A DNA stretch of 64,000 bases. Origin: Thermoleophilia bacterium (GTDB lineage Bacteria > Actinomycetota > Thermoleophilia > Miltoncostaeales > Miltoncostaeaceae). The first letter of the stretch is position 1; each line of letters opens with the position of its first letter. Of the stretch, positions 42,519-49,584 are shown one piece after another. The stretch spans positions 1-64,000 of the forward strand of contig JAGQUM010000031.1 of assembly GCA_020438485.1 (NCBI GenBank). The letters are read 5' to 3'. The notes beneath the pieces were generated by a model that worked only from the letters and a program-made list of their open reading frames with translations, did no database searches and had not been told where the DNA came from. The position numbers were made by a program, and so were the translations under genes.

Positions 42519-42796
42519 CCCATCCTCCCCACGCTGAACCCGCCGGCGGCCACGCGCGGGGCCTCCCGCAGTGCCTCCTCGGGCGACAGGCTCGGGCGCG
42601 GCTCGTCGGTGCGCAGCACGTTCTCCAGGTGGATCACGTGCGTGGTGGGCGCGACCCCGGCGAGGTCGAGGGACTGGATCTGGTCGACGTGGTCGAGGAT
42701 CCCGGACAGTTCGGCCCGCATGGTCTCGACCTCGTCGTCCGTGAGGGCGAGGCGCGAGAGGCGGGCGACATGGCGTACGACGTCTGCGTCAATCAC
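42515..42796 (-). CDS. gatC: Asp-tRNA(Asn)/Glu-tRNA(Gln) amidotransferase subunit C
   Basis: Small helper subunit that wraps GatA and GatB. 93 residues from GTG 42796, with the family core VVRHVARLSRLALTDDEVE and the C-terminal LRTDEPRPSLSPEEALREAP. An ATG at 42805 lies three codons upstream, but the TACCAT box at 42804-42809 overlaps that codon and sits exactly 7 nt before GTG 42796. The leaderless rule and the family's usual N terminus both favour GTG. Confidence 0.88.
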   Translation of the reverse strand: MIDADVVRHVARLSRLALTDDEVETMRAELSGILDHVDQIQSLDLAGVAPTTHVIHLENVLRTDEPRPSLSPEEALREAPRVAAGGFSVGRMG

Positions 42797-42803
42797 GCGC
42801 GGC

Positions 42804-42809
42804 ATGGTA
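42804..42809 (-). promoter_or_regulatory. -10 box (TACCAT) for the gatCAB operon
   Basis: The box is 7 nt before GTG 42796. Because it contains the alternative ATG, it decides the start of gatC. No SD is present. Confidence 0.5.
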
Positions 42810-42829
42810 CCCCACGCCGCGCGCGGACC

Positions 42830-44188
42830 TCACGCCGGGGGCGTCGTGCCGATCAGGAACCCCACCAACACCAGCACCACCACGCCCAGGGCCAGCTCGA
42901 TGCCCACGGTGGACTGAAGGCGTCGCGCGGCGCCCGCGTCATCCTCGTCCAGGCCCAGGCCGGCGCGCTCCAGTCGGGGGTGCAGCACGAAGCGGTTGTA
43001 GCCCGCGACGCCGCACATCAGGGCGAACACGGCGACCTTGGCGATCAGGATCCACCCGTACGCGGTGTCGACCAGGTTGCCGAACTCCCCCACCTCCGCG
43101 ATGGCCCGGTACACGCCGGTCAGCACGAGCGCGGCGACGCACGCCAGGCCCAGGGCCGAGAACCGCACGACGGACGCCGACACCAGCCGCAGCCGGTCGG
43201 CGTCGCCCAGCCGCAGCCCCGCCGGGACGAGCAGCGACAGGATGCCCGCAAGGCCGCCAAGCCACCCCGCGGACGCCAGCCCGTGGACGGCGTCGAGCAC
43301 CACGTTCAGCCCCGGCTCGTTGCCGGTGCCGGCGTGCCCCGCCCACGCCACGAGGCACAGGGCGACGGCGCCCGGCAGCCCCAGCGCGGCGGCCTGCCAG
43401 ACCGGCGGCAGCGGGTCGTCGCCGTCCTCGCGGCGGCTGATCCACAACCCCAGGGCGAGCGTGACGAGCCCCAGGACGGTGATGGCCAGCGACGCCTGCC
43501 CGATCCGGGTGTGCCGCAGCAGGCCGCCCATGTCGCGCGAGTCGAGCGCCCAGAGCGTGCCCAGCACGGTGGCCAGCAGGCCGACGCCCAGCGCGGACAC
43601 GCACACCCACAGCGCGTCCCACCAGCGGTTGGCGGCCCATTCCAGGATGGGGAACGCGCGCGAGCGGAACCCGTCCGCGTCGCCGGCGGGGCGCCCGGGG
43701 GGCGTCAGGCCGCCCTCGCGCCACGCCCGGCCCGCCACGCCCCAGCGGAACGCGACCAGGCCCACAAGGAACGCCAGCGCCGCCACCGTCAGCCCGCGGC
43801 CCGCGGACGCCGTGGCGCGTGCCGCGGGGCGGTCCGGCGAGGGGGTGCCGGGCCTGGCGCCGATCAGCCCGGAGCTGACGTGGCCGTCGCGGCTGAGTGC
43901 CCGCCACGCGATGAGCTCCGGCGGCTGACCGGCTTCGATGGGCACGCTCACGACCTGGTCGTCGCCGTCGCGCAGCACCGGGCGCCTGCTGATGGTCCGC
44001 CCTTCCGCGTTGACCACCTCGACGGTGACCTGGCGGATCTCGACGGGCGCGTCGAACGACAGCGTGACGCTGCCGGCCCCGCGATCGACGGCCGTGACGC
44101 GGGCCTGAGCCGCCGCCGACGACGCCCACGTCAGCAGGGCGATGAGAGTGAGCAGCGCGACGGCCCAGTGCGCCGCCGGGCGGCTCAG
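42830..44188 (-). CDS. CopC/CopD-fusion copper transport protein (apparent CTG start)
   Basis: A 452-residue exported membrane protein. A signal peptide (AVALLTLIALLTWA then SSAAAQA) precedes a CopC-like beta domain (SVTLSFDAPVEI ... ALSRDGHVSSG). About eight helices follow, with the CopD core (LDAVHGLASAGWLGGLAGI). The CopC copper-binding N-terminal His seems absent, while the SRDGH histidine remains. No ATG, GTG or TTG exists in frame between the signal peptide and distant upstream sequence. The only sensible start is CTG 44188, which overlaps the stop of a 28-residue upstream ORF as CTGA. Likely role: copper uptake or delivery for cuproenzymes. Confidence 0.78.
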   Translation of the reverse strand: MSRPAAHWAVALLTLIALLTWASSAAAQARVTAVDRGAGSVTLSFDAPVEIRQVTVEVVNAEGRTISRRPVLRDGDDQVVSVPIEAGQPPELIAWRALSRDGHVSSGLIGARPGTPSPDRPAARATASAGRGLTVAALAFLVGLVAFRWGVAGRAWREGGLTPPGRPAGDADGFRSRAFPILEWAANRWWDALWVCVSALGVGLLATVLGTLWALDSRDMGGLLRHTRIGQASLAITVLGLVTLALGLWISRREDGDDPLPPVWQAAALGLPGAVALCLVAWAGHAGTGNEPGLNVVLDAVHGLASAGWLGGLAGILSLLVPAGLRLGDADRLRLVSASVVRFSALGLACVAALVLTGVYRAIAEVGEFGNLVDTAYGWILIAKVAVFALMCGVAGYNRFVLHPRLERAGLGLDEDDAGAARRLQSTVGIELALGVVVLVLVGFLIGTTPPA

Positions 44189-44271
44189 CCGAAGAACTGA
44201 TGCAGGCCGATCAACGCACTGAAGGTCACGACGAAACTCACCGCAAGCCGCCGGACCTGTGCCTCGATCAT
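44185..44271 (-). CDS. 28-residue hydrophobic peptide preceding copD
   Basis: A short ORF with a strong SD (GGAGGAG, 9 nt before ATG 44271) and sequence MIEAQVRRLAVSFVVTFS followed by ALIGLHQFFG: a basic start and one membrane-spanning helix. Its stop overlaps the probable CTG start of the CopC/CopD gene. Its codons (AGT, TTG, CTT, GCA) are less GC-rich than those of its neighbours. It may be a true membrane micropeptide, a leader that drives copD translation, or both. Confidence 0.6.
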   Translation of the reverse strand: MIEAQVRRLAVSFVVTFSALIGLHQFFG

Positions 44272-44291
44272 GACCCTGCTCCTCCAGCGCG

Positions 44292-44310
44292 TGGGATTGT
44301 GCTAATCCCA
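44292..44310 (-). promoter_or_regulatory. Operator-like palindrome upstream of the copD unit
   Basis: Perfect TGGGATT-N5-AATCCCA lies 21 bp before the 28-residue ORF. It does not match the CsoR consensus I remember; it may be the site of another metal-responsive or housekeeping regulator. Confidence 0.5.
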
Positions 44311-44361
44311 TCGACCGAACGAGCCGGAAGTTGTTACTCGGGGCGAGCATTCGTGGGGCGG

Positions 44362-44958
44362 TCACCTGACGCTCCGGGACTGCGGGGTCGCGAGCCGCGC
44401 CAGGCGCACCAGATCGGTGTGCTCGGCGGACGCCATGGACATGATGGTGGTGCGGCCGCGGCGGCGCCAACTGACCACCGCACGGTCGCCGTTGACCTTA
44501 CGCGCGATGGACACCCCGCCGCTGCGCACCACCTCGCTGCCGGGGGGCGGCGGGAGCGCCTGGCCGAACAGGATCGTGACGGCCAGGCGCCGCCCGTCGC
44601 CGGAGCCGGTGTAGAACACGGTCAGGGCGACCCTGTCGCCCACCACGTCGCGGCGCCCCGCCACCGGCTGCCACCCTTCCGGGGACAGATCGGGGAACCG
44701 CAGGCCGCGGAACACCGGCGGGTGCCCCCGGGCCACCGTGGTCTCGGCCCCCAGCGCGCCCAGGGCCGACGCGCGGTCGACGATCTCGTCGTTGCGCAGC
44801 CCGGACGTGGCAGCCAGCACGGCGGCCGCAGTCCCGGCCGCGGCGATGAGGATCACCGCCAGCACGCGCCCCAGCCGCTGGCGTGGGCCGTCGGCCGGCG
44901 CGGGAGGCTCCTGCCGGTCGGCCCCCTCGGGCGCGACCTCTGACACGTCGTGCACCAC
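44362..44958 (-). CDS. Single-pass membrane protein of unknown function
   Basis: A 198-residue protein: about 30 hydrophilic residues, one transmembrane helix (VLAVILIAAAGTAAAVLAA), and an extracytoplasmic domain of about 140 residues with FPDLSPEGWQPVAG and LAVTILFGQ segments. No family recognised. GTG 44958 is supported by TACCGT exactly 7 nt upstream. It is divergent from heme A synthase, with which it shares a symmetric -10 element, and lies upstream of the copper genes, suggesting a link to respiratory oxidase assembly (speculative). Confidence 0.7.
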   Translation of the reverse strand: MVHDVSEVAPEGADRQEPPAPADGPRQRLGRVLAVILIAAAGTAAAVLAATSGLRNDEIVDRASALGALGAETTVARGHPPVFRGLRFPDLSPEGWQPVAGRRDVVGDRVALTVFYTGSGDGRRLAVTILFGQALPPPPGSEVVRSGGVSIARKVNGDRAVVSWRRRGRTTIMSMASAEHTDLVRLARLATPQSRSVR

Positions 44959-44965
44959 GGCGGCG

Positions 44966-44975
44966 ACGGTAGCAT
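44966..44975. promoter_or_regulatory. Bidirectional -10 element (AnnnTAnnnT) between two divergent genes
   Basis: ACGGTAGCAT reads as TACCGT leftward (7 nt before GTG 44958) and as TAGCAT rightward (9 nt before ATG 44985), sharing the central TA. One melted region can thus start both leaderless mRNAs. Confidence 0.6.
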
Positions 44976-44984
44976 GGGCACCCC

Positions 44985-45959
44985 ATGTCCACGCTCGACC
45001 AGAGCCGCGCCCGGCGCCGCATCCTGCCCGCCGCGTGGTCCACGCGCACCGGCTTCGCGGTGCTGTCGCTGGTGAACGTCGTGGCGCTGTGGTTCATCAT
45101 CCCCAGCGGGGGCCTCGTGCGGCTCACGAAGTCCGGCTTGGGCTGCCCGGACTGGCCGCTGTGCAACGGCGGCGTGGTACCCGAGGCCACGTACCACAGC
45201 ACGATCGAGTACACCAACCGCCTCGCGTCGGCCGTCGTGATGGGCGTGTCGATCATCACGTGGTTCGCGTCGCGGCGCGTCGAGGGCGGCGGGCAAGCCC
45301 GCCGGATGGCGCTCGTCGCGATGGCGGCGTCGATGGCGCAGATCCCCCTGGGCGGCGTCACCGTGATGCTCGACCTGCACCCCTTGATGGTCGCGTCGCA
45401 CTTCCTGCTGTCGGTCGTCGCGCTGACCGCCGCCGTGCTGTGCGCACTGGCCGCCCGCGACCTCCGCGACGGCCGCAGCCGCCGCGCCGACGCGCGCCGC
45501 GGGCCGCTGGCCTGGGTCGGCATCGTCGTGCTGCTGGCGGTCGTGGTCAGCGGCGTGCTCACCACGGCCGCGGGCCCGCACTCCGGCGACCCCGAGGTCA
45601 TCACCCGGTTCGGACACCTGGAAGAGTCCGCGTGGGTGCACGTGCGCGCCGTCGCGGCGCTCGTCGTGATCATTGCGGCGCTCGCCCTGTGGCTGTGGCG
45701 CGAGCCCAGCCGCGACCCGCTCTCGCGTCCCCTGATGCTGGCGTTCATCCCGGTGTTCCTCGTCCAGATCGCGCTCGGCGAGATCCAGTACCGCCGCGGC
45801 CTGCCGTGGGAGATCATCGCCGTCCACGTGGGTGTCGCCGGCATCGTCTGGGCGCTGGGCCTGGCCGCCGCGTGGACGCTGGCCCGCCCCTCGTCGGCCG
45901 TGGCCCCGGACGCGGGCGACGAGTCGGTGCGCCGCGACGTGGCCAAGGTGGCCCTCTAG
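44985..45959 (+). CDS. ctaA: Heme A synthase (COX15/CtaA)
   Basis: Oxidises heme O to heme A for aa3-type cytochrome oxidase, in the cytoplasmic membrane. 324 residues with about eight helices. The conserved GGLVRLTKSGLGCPDWPLCNGG carries the paired cysteines in the first extracytoplasmic loop. STIEYTNRLASAVV, HPLMVASHFLLS and later histidine-bearing helices (VHVRAVAAL, VHVGVAG) provide heme ligands. It starts leaderless behind the bidirectional element. The nearby copper gene fits oxidase biogenesis. Confidence 0.93.
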   Translation: MSTLDQSRARRRILPAAWSTRTGFAVLSLVNVVALWFIIPSGGLVRLTKSGLGCPDWPLCNGGVVPEATYHSTIEYTNRLASAVVMGVSIITWFASRRVEGGGQARRMALVAMAASMAQIPLGGVTVMLDLHPLMVASHFLLSVVALTAAVLCALAARDLRDGRSRRADARRGPLAWVGIVVLLAVVVSGVLTTAAGPHSGDPEVITRFGHLEESAWVHVRAVAALVVIIAALALWLWREPSRDPLSRPLMLAFIPVFLVQIALGEIQYRRGLPWEIIAVHVGVAGIVWALGLAAAWTLARPSSAVAPDAGDESVRRDVAKVAL

Positions 45960-45969
45960 CCGGACCCGC

Positions 45970-46332
45970 TCAGCGGCGCCGCGGGGCGCGGCTCTGGCAC
46001 GGCACGCAGCGCTCCGCGTCGGGGATGGCCTTCAGCCGCCCCTCGGGGATCGGCGACCCGCAGTCGACGCACACCCCGTACGTGCCGGCCTCGATGGCCT
46101 CGCGGGCACGCGACAGCTGCTCCAGCTGTTCGCGCATGCGCAGCTGGTCGCGCAACTGCTTCTCGCGGTACTCCGAGTCGGACGCCGCCTCCGCCGGGTG
46201 GTGATGTCCGTCGGAGCGTTCGTCGCCGTCGGCGGCCAGGTCGCGGCCCTTCAGGGCCTCGCGGATCTCATCCTCCATGGAGGTGATGCGCACCCGGGCG
46301 GCGTCGAGGACCGCCTGTCGATCGTCAGCCAT
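45970..46332 (-). CDS. TraR/DksA-type zinc-finger protein
   Basis: A 120-residue protein: an acidic coiled-coil N-terminal region (MEDEIREALKGRD ... YREKQLRDQLRMREQLEQLSRAREAIEAG) and a C4 zinc finger CVDCGSPIPEGRLKAIPDAERCVPC. Such proteins act on RNA polymerase through the secondary channel or as general regulators. ATG 46332 is preceded at 6 nt by TATGGT. Convergent with ctaA, 10 bp apart. Confidence 0.9.
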   Translation of the reverse strand: MADDRQAVLDAARVRITSMEDEIREALKGRDLAADGDERSDGHHHPAEAASDSEYREKQLRDQLRMREQLEQLSRAREAIEAGTYGVCVDCGSPIPEGRLKAIPDAERCVPCQSRAPRRR

Positions 46333-46338
46333 CCGCGC

Positions 46339-46344
46339 ACCATA
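46339..46344 (-). promoter_or_regulatory. -10 box (TATGGT) for the DksA-type gene
   Basis: The box is 6 nt before ATG 46332 with no SD, indicating a leaderless mRNA. Confidence 0.45.
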
Positions 46345-46444
46345 GCGGCGGGCGCGAAACGCGCAAACCTCACGGCCGCGCCGCGCCCCCGCAACGGCTC
46401 TGACACGGCGCACCGGGAATCAGGTGCCGTCGGGCTGCGGCCGA

Positions 46445-46450
46445 TACACT
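46445..46450 (+). promoter_or_regulatory. -10 box (TACACT) for the secreted cell-wall protein gene
   Basis: The box is 8 nt before GTG 46459, and no SD is present. Confidence 0.5.
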
Positions 46451-46458
46451 CGAACGAA

Positions 46459-47619
46459 GTGCCCCGTCACCTTTTCGCATACTCCGCCGCCGCGCTGCCC
46501 GTGCTGGCGTCGACGGCCCTCGGTGTGGCGGCGGCCGTCACCGTACCGGCCCCCGCAACCCCGGCGCGGCCCGGCGTCGTCGCCGGCAACGGGAACGCCA
46601 ACGACCAGTTGTCGTGCGTGGCGCCCCAGGACGCGGCAGGCATCGACGCCATCCTCACCCGGGCGGGCAGCCCGCTGGCGGGCGACGGGCGCGACATCGT
46701 CGCGTCGGCCACCGCCGCCGGCATCGACCCCCGCTTCGTGGTGGCGGTCGCCGCCCACGAGACCATGCTGATGACGTACGCGCCGGCGCAGACCATCAAC
46801 AACCCGTTCGGCCTGGGCCCGGGCATGAGGTTCACCCACCACCGGGACGCGGTGCGCTACGCCGCCCGTCTCCTGGGCCGCCACTACGTGGGCGAGGGCC
46901 GTTCCACCATCCCGCTCATCGGCTCCAAGTGGGCGCCGGTGGGCGCCGCCAACGACCCGGCGGGCCTCAACAACCACTGGGCCGGTGGCGTGTCGCGCTA
47001 CTACGCCGCGCTGGGCGGCGATCCCCACCAGCCCGTCACGCTCGACCGCCAGCGCGGCACCTCGTGCGCGCCCGGCGCCACGCCCACCTCGCCCACCCCT
47101 GCCACCCCCCCCGCGGCGCCAGCACCCGGCACGGGCACCCCCCAGATCGTGGTGTGGGACGGCCGCGCCCCGTCCGTCGCGGGCCCGAGCGCGGCCGAGG
47201 GTGGCGACCCCGCCACCGGCGCGCCCGCCACCATCTCCCGGTTCGCGTTCCCGCTGGCGGTCCCCGCCGACGGCCAGGTGCGCTACACGTCCGGGCCGTG
47301 CACGGCCGGCCAGGCGTGCACCACTCCCCTGGAGTCCGCCCCCATGGCCCACGTGGTGGCCGCCACGGACGGCACGCTGACCCCCGCGACCCCGGCCGAG
47401 CAGCAGGCGGGCGTCGCGTTCTGGCTGACCCGTCCGGACGGCGACCGCGTCGGCTACGGCGCCCTGGCGTCGTACGCGCCAGGCATCCAGGGGGGCGCAG
47501 TCGTCAGCACCGGTACTCCCCTGGGACGCTCCACCGGCTCCCTCTCGTTCACGTGGCAGCGCAACGGCGCCGACGTGAACCCGCGGCCGCTGCTGGCCGC
47601 CACGCGCCCCTCCGCCTGA
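46459..47619 (+). CDS. Secreted glucosaminidase-like protein with degenerate M23 domain
   Basis: A 386-residue exported protein: a signal peptide (about residues 1-30), a lysozyme/glucosaminidase-like domain (AAGIDPRFVVAVAAHETMLMTYAPAQTINNPFGLG with catalytic-type Glu, then AARLLGRHYVGEG), and a Pro/Thr-rich linker. A C-terminal region follows the peptidase M23 pattern (YGALASYAPGIQGGAVVSTGTPLG then NGADVNPRPLL). The M23 zinc histidines are missing: YAHL is YGAL and HLHFE is SLSFTW. It probably remodels or binds peptidoglycan; the second domain would be binding-only. Confidence 0.78.
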   Translation: MPRHLFAYSAAALPVLASTALGVAAAVTVPAPATPARPGVVAGNGNANDQLSCVAPQDAAGIDAILTRAGSPLAGDGRDIVASATAAGIDPRFVVAVAAHETMLMTYAPAQTINNPFGLGPGMRFTHHRDAVRYAARLLGRHYVGEGRSTIPLIGSKWAPVGAANDPAGLNNHWAGGVSRYYAALGGDPHQPVTLDRQRGTSCAPGATPTSPTPATPPAAPAPGTGTPQIVVWDGRAPSVAGPSAAEGGDPATGAPATISRFAFPLAVPADGQVRYTSGPCTAGQACTTPLESAPMAHVVAATDGTLTPATPAEQQAGVAFWLTRPDGDRVGYGALASYAPGIQGGAVVSTGTPLGRSTGSLSFTWQRNGADVNPRPLLAATRPSA

Positions 47620-47751
47620 CGCACCGTCGTCCCCGGCCCGCCCGCGAGGTGCCGTGACCGGGTAGTCGTTGACGTGGCTGATTCGCGGCGAACCCCCAGG
47701 CACCCCCACGCCACGCCAGGCCCCGCCGACGACGCGCGCGGTCGCGACAGC

Positions 47752-47757
47752 TAGGCT
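47752..47757 (+). promoter_or_regulatory. -10 box (TAGGCT) for the M42 peptidase gene
   Basis: The box is exactly 7 nt before GTG 47765; no SD. Confidence 0.5.
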
Positions 47758-47764
47758 GGGCCGC

Positions 47765-48832
47765 GTGGACATGCGCCTGCTGAGAACCCTGGTGAACACC
47801 CACGGCCCGTCCGGCCGCGAGGAGGACGTCGCCGACGTCGTCCGCGCGGAGCTGGCGGACGTGTGCGACGCGGTGGAGCGCGACGCCATGGGGTCGCTCA
47901 TCGGGCGGCGCCCCGCCGCGACCCGCGCCGGCCGGGGCTCCGTGCTGCTGCTGGCCGCCCACATGGACGAGCTGGGCCTGCTGGTGACGGGCATCGAGGA
48001 CACGGGTTTCGTGCGCGTCATCGCGCTGGGCGGTTGGGACCCCCGCACCCTCGTCAGCCAGGTGGTGCTCGTTCACGGTCGCAAGCGCCTGCGGGGCGTG
48101 GTGGGCACGCCGCCCGTGCACGTCCTCGACGAGCAGGCGCGCGGCAAGGCGCCGAAGATCGACGACCTGGTCATCGACCTGGGACTGCCGGCCGACCGGG
48201 TGCGCGAGCTGGTGCGCGTCGGCGATGTCGCGACCCGCGATCGCCCCCTGCAGCGCATCGGCGACCTCGTCACCGGCAAGGCGCTTGACGACCGCGTGGG
48301 CGTGTTCGTGATGCTGGAGGGCGTGCGGGCCGCCGGCGCGTGCCCGTGGGATCTCGCCGCCGCCGCCACGGTGCAGGAGGAGGTGGGACTGCGCGGCGCG
48401 CGCACCGTGGCGTTCCGCGAGCGTCCCCGCGTCGGCATCGCCATCGACACGTGCCCGTCCGGCGACGGGCCCGGCATGAAGGGCGGTGGCACGCGCCTGG
48501 GAAAGGGGGCGGCCATCCGCATCATGGACGCGAGCGCCATCGGCAGCCGCCGCCTGGTGGAGTTCATGGAGGCCGTCGCGCGCGACGCCGGCATCCCGCA
48601 CCAGTTCCACGCGTCCGGCAGGGGTGGCACCGACACCCAGGCCCTGCAGCTCGCTGGCACCGGTTGCGCGGCGGGCTGCATCTCCATCCCCCAGCGCTAC
48701 GGGCACTCCAGCGTCGAGGCCGTCCACCCCGGCGACGTCGAGGCGTGCGTCCATCTGCTGTCCGCGGTGATCGAGCGCGTGGGTGAGCTGGGCGACGCCG
48801 TCCCCCCGCCTCCCCCGCCGGGCGAGCCCTAG
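47765..48832 (+). CDS. M42-family aminopeptidase
   Basis: A 355-residue cytosolic metallopeptidase of the M42 (TET/FrvX-like glutamyl aminopeptidase) family. The two-metal site is visible: His in AAHMDELG, bridging Asp in KALDDRVG, catalytic Glu-Glu in VQEEVGLRGA, Asp in AIDTC and the final His in RYGHSSVEAV. These proteins trim peptides, often as dodecamers. GTG 47765 is set by the TAGGCT box; the frame upstream lacks homology. Its stop shares CTAG with the convergent RodZ-like gene. Confidence 0.9.
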   Translation: MDMRLLRTLVNTHGPSGREEDVADVVRAELADVCDAVERDAMGSLIGRRPAATRAGRGSVLLLAAHMDELGLLVTGIEDTGFVRVIALGGWDPRTLVSQVVLVHGRKRLRGVVGTPPVHVLDEQARGKAPKIDDLVIDLGLPADRVRELVRVGDVATRDRPLQRIGDLVTGKALDDRVGVFVMLEGVRAAGACPWDLAAAATVQEEVGLRGARTVAFRERPRVGIAIDTCPSGDGPGMKGGGTRLGKGAAIRIMDASAIGSRRLVEFMEAVARDAGIPHQFHASGRGGTDTQALQLAGTGCAAGCISIPQRYGHSSVEAVHPGDVEACVHLLSAVIERVGELGDAVPPPPPPGEP

Positions 48833-49584
48833 CGCACGACCCCGGCCGGGGTCAGCACGACGCCGGCGTCCCCGGGGGGCAGCGCCACGGCCCGGCCGTC
48901 GAGCCGGGCGGCCACCGTCCCGCCGCCGGGCGCCACGCGCACCCACACGCGGCGCGCCACGCGCACGCGGCGGCGCTGGCCGGTCGTGAGCCGGGCACGG
49001 GCGATCACCTGCCCCTCGGCGTCGTCGCGCCGCACCTGCACGTCCGCGGGCGTGCCCGACGTCCCCATGATCACGAGGTCCACCGGTGCCGGCGCGGCTG
49101 GACGGCGGCCTGTCACGACGGGTGCCGTGACCACCACCGGCCCCCCGGGGGAGGCGTCCGTCAGCACGGGCGCCGGGGGGAGATTCTCGGGCCCCCGCTG
49201 CCCCAACCAGAACAGCACCGCGACAACGATGGCCGCGCCGACGCCGAACAGGACGAGGCGGGGATCCAGCCCGCGCCGGCGGCCGCGGCGCGTGGGGCGC
49301 CGACGTGCCACGAACGCGCCACCGGCGGGTGGGTGCGGGGGCGGAGCGGAGCTCTCGACCTCCCGCTCGTACCGCTCCACGAGCGGGACGGGATCGACGC
49401 CGAGGTATGTCGCGTACGTGCGCAGCATCCCGCGCACGAACACCGGCTCGGGGAGGATCTCGAAGCGGTCCTCCTCCATGGCCATCAGGTACTTGGAGCG
49501 GATCTTTGTGGCCTGCTCGCACTGCAGCAGGTCCAGCTCGCGCCGCCGGCGGGCCTCGCCCAGGACGTTGCCGATCTCACCCAC
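48829..49584 (-). CDS. RodZ-like helix-turn-helix membrane protein
   Basis: A 251-residue bitopic protein. The N-terminal HTH_25 domain runs from IGNVLGEARRRRELDLLQC to FVRGMLRTYATYLGVDP. A basic patch (RRRPTRRGRRRG), one transmembrane helix at about 112-128 and a periplasmic-side DUF4115-like beta domain follow. RodZ proteins link the cytoskeleton or septal machinery to wall synthesis; in actinomycetes without MreB the role is less clear. The start overlaps the upstream rhomboid gene by 8 bp. Confidence 0.85.
   Translation of the reverse strand: MGEIGNVLGEARRRRELDLLQCEQATKIRSKYLMAMEEDRFEILPEPVFVRGMLRTYATYLGVDPVPLVERYEREVESSAPPPHPPAGGAFVARRRPTRRGRRRGLDPRLVLFGVGAAIVVAVLFWLGQRGPENLPPAPVLTDASPGGPVVVTAPVVTGRRPAAPAPVDLVIMGTSGTPADVQVRRDDAEGQVIARARLTTGQRRRVRVARRVWVRVAPGGGTVAARLDGRAVALPPGDAGVVLTPAGVVR

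Noticed and set aside
44304-44310. CIRCE/HrcA element, because TTAGCAC occurs upstream of the copD unit
   Set aside because: Only one half of TTAGCACTC-N9-GAGTGCTAA is present and there are no chaperone genes; the real symmetry is TGGGATT/AATCCCA.
48486-48770. Short plus frame inside the M42 peptidase gene
   Set aside because: Out-of-frame shadow of a gene with intact metal-binding motifs.
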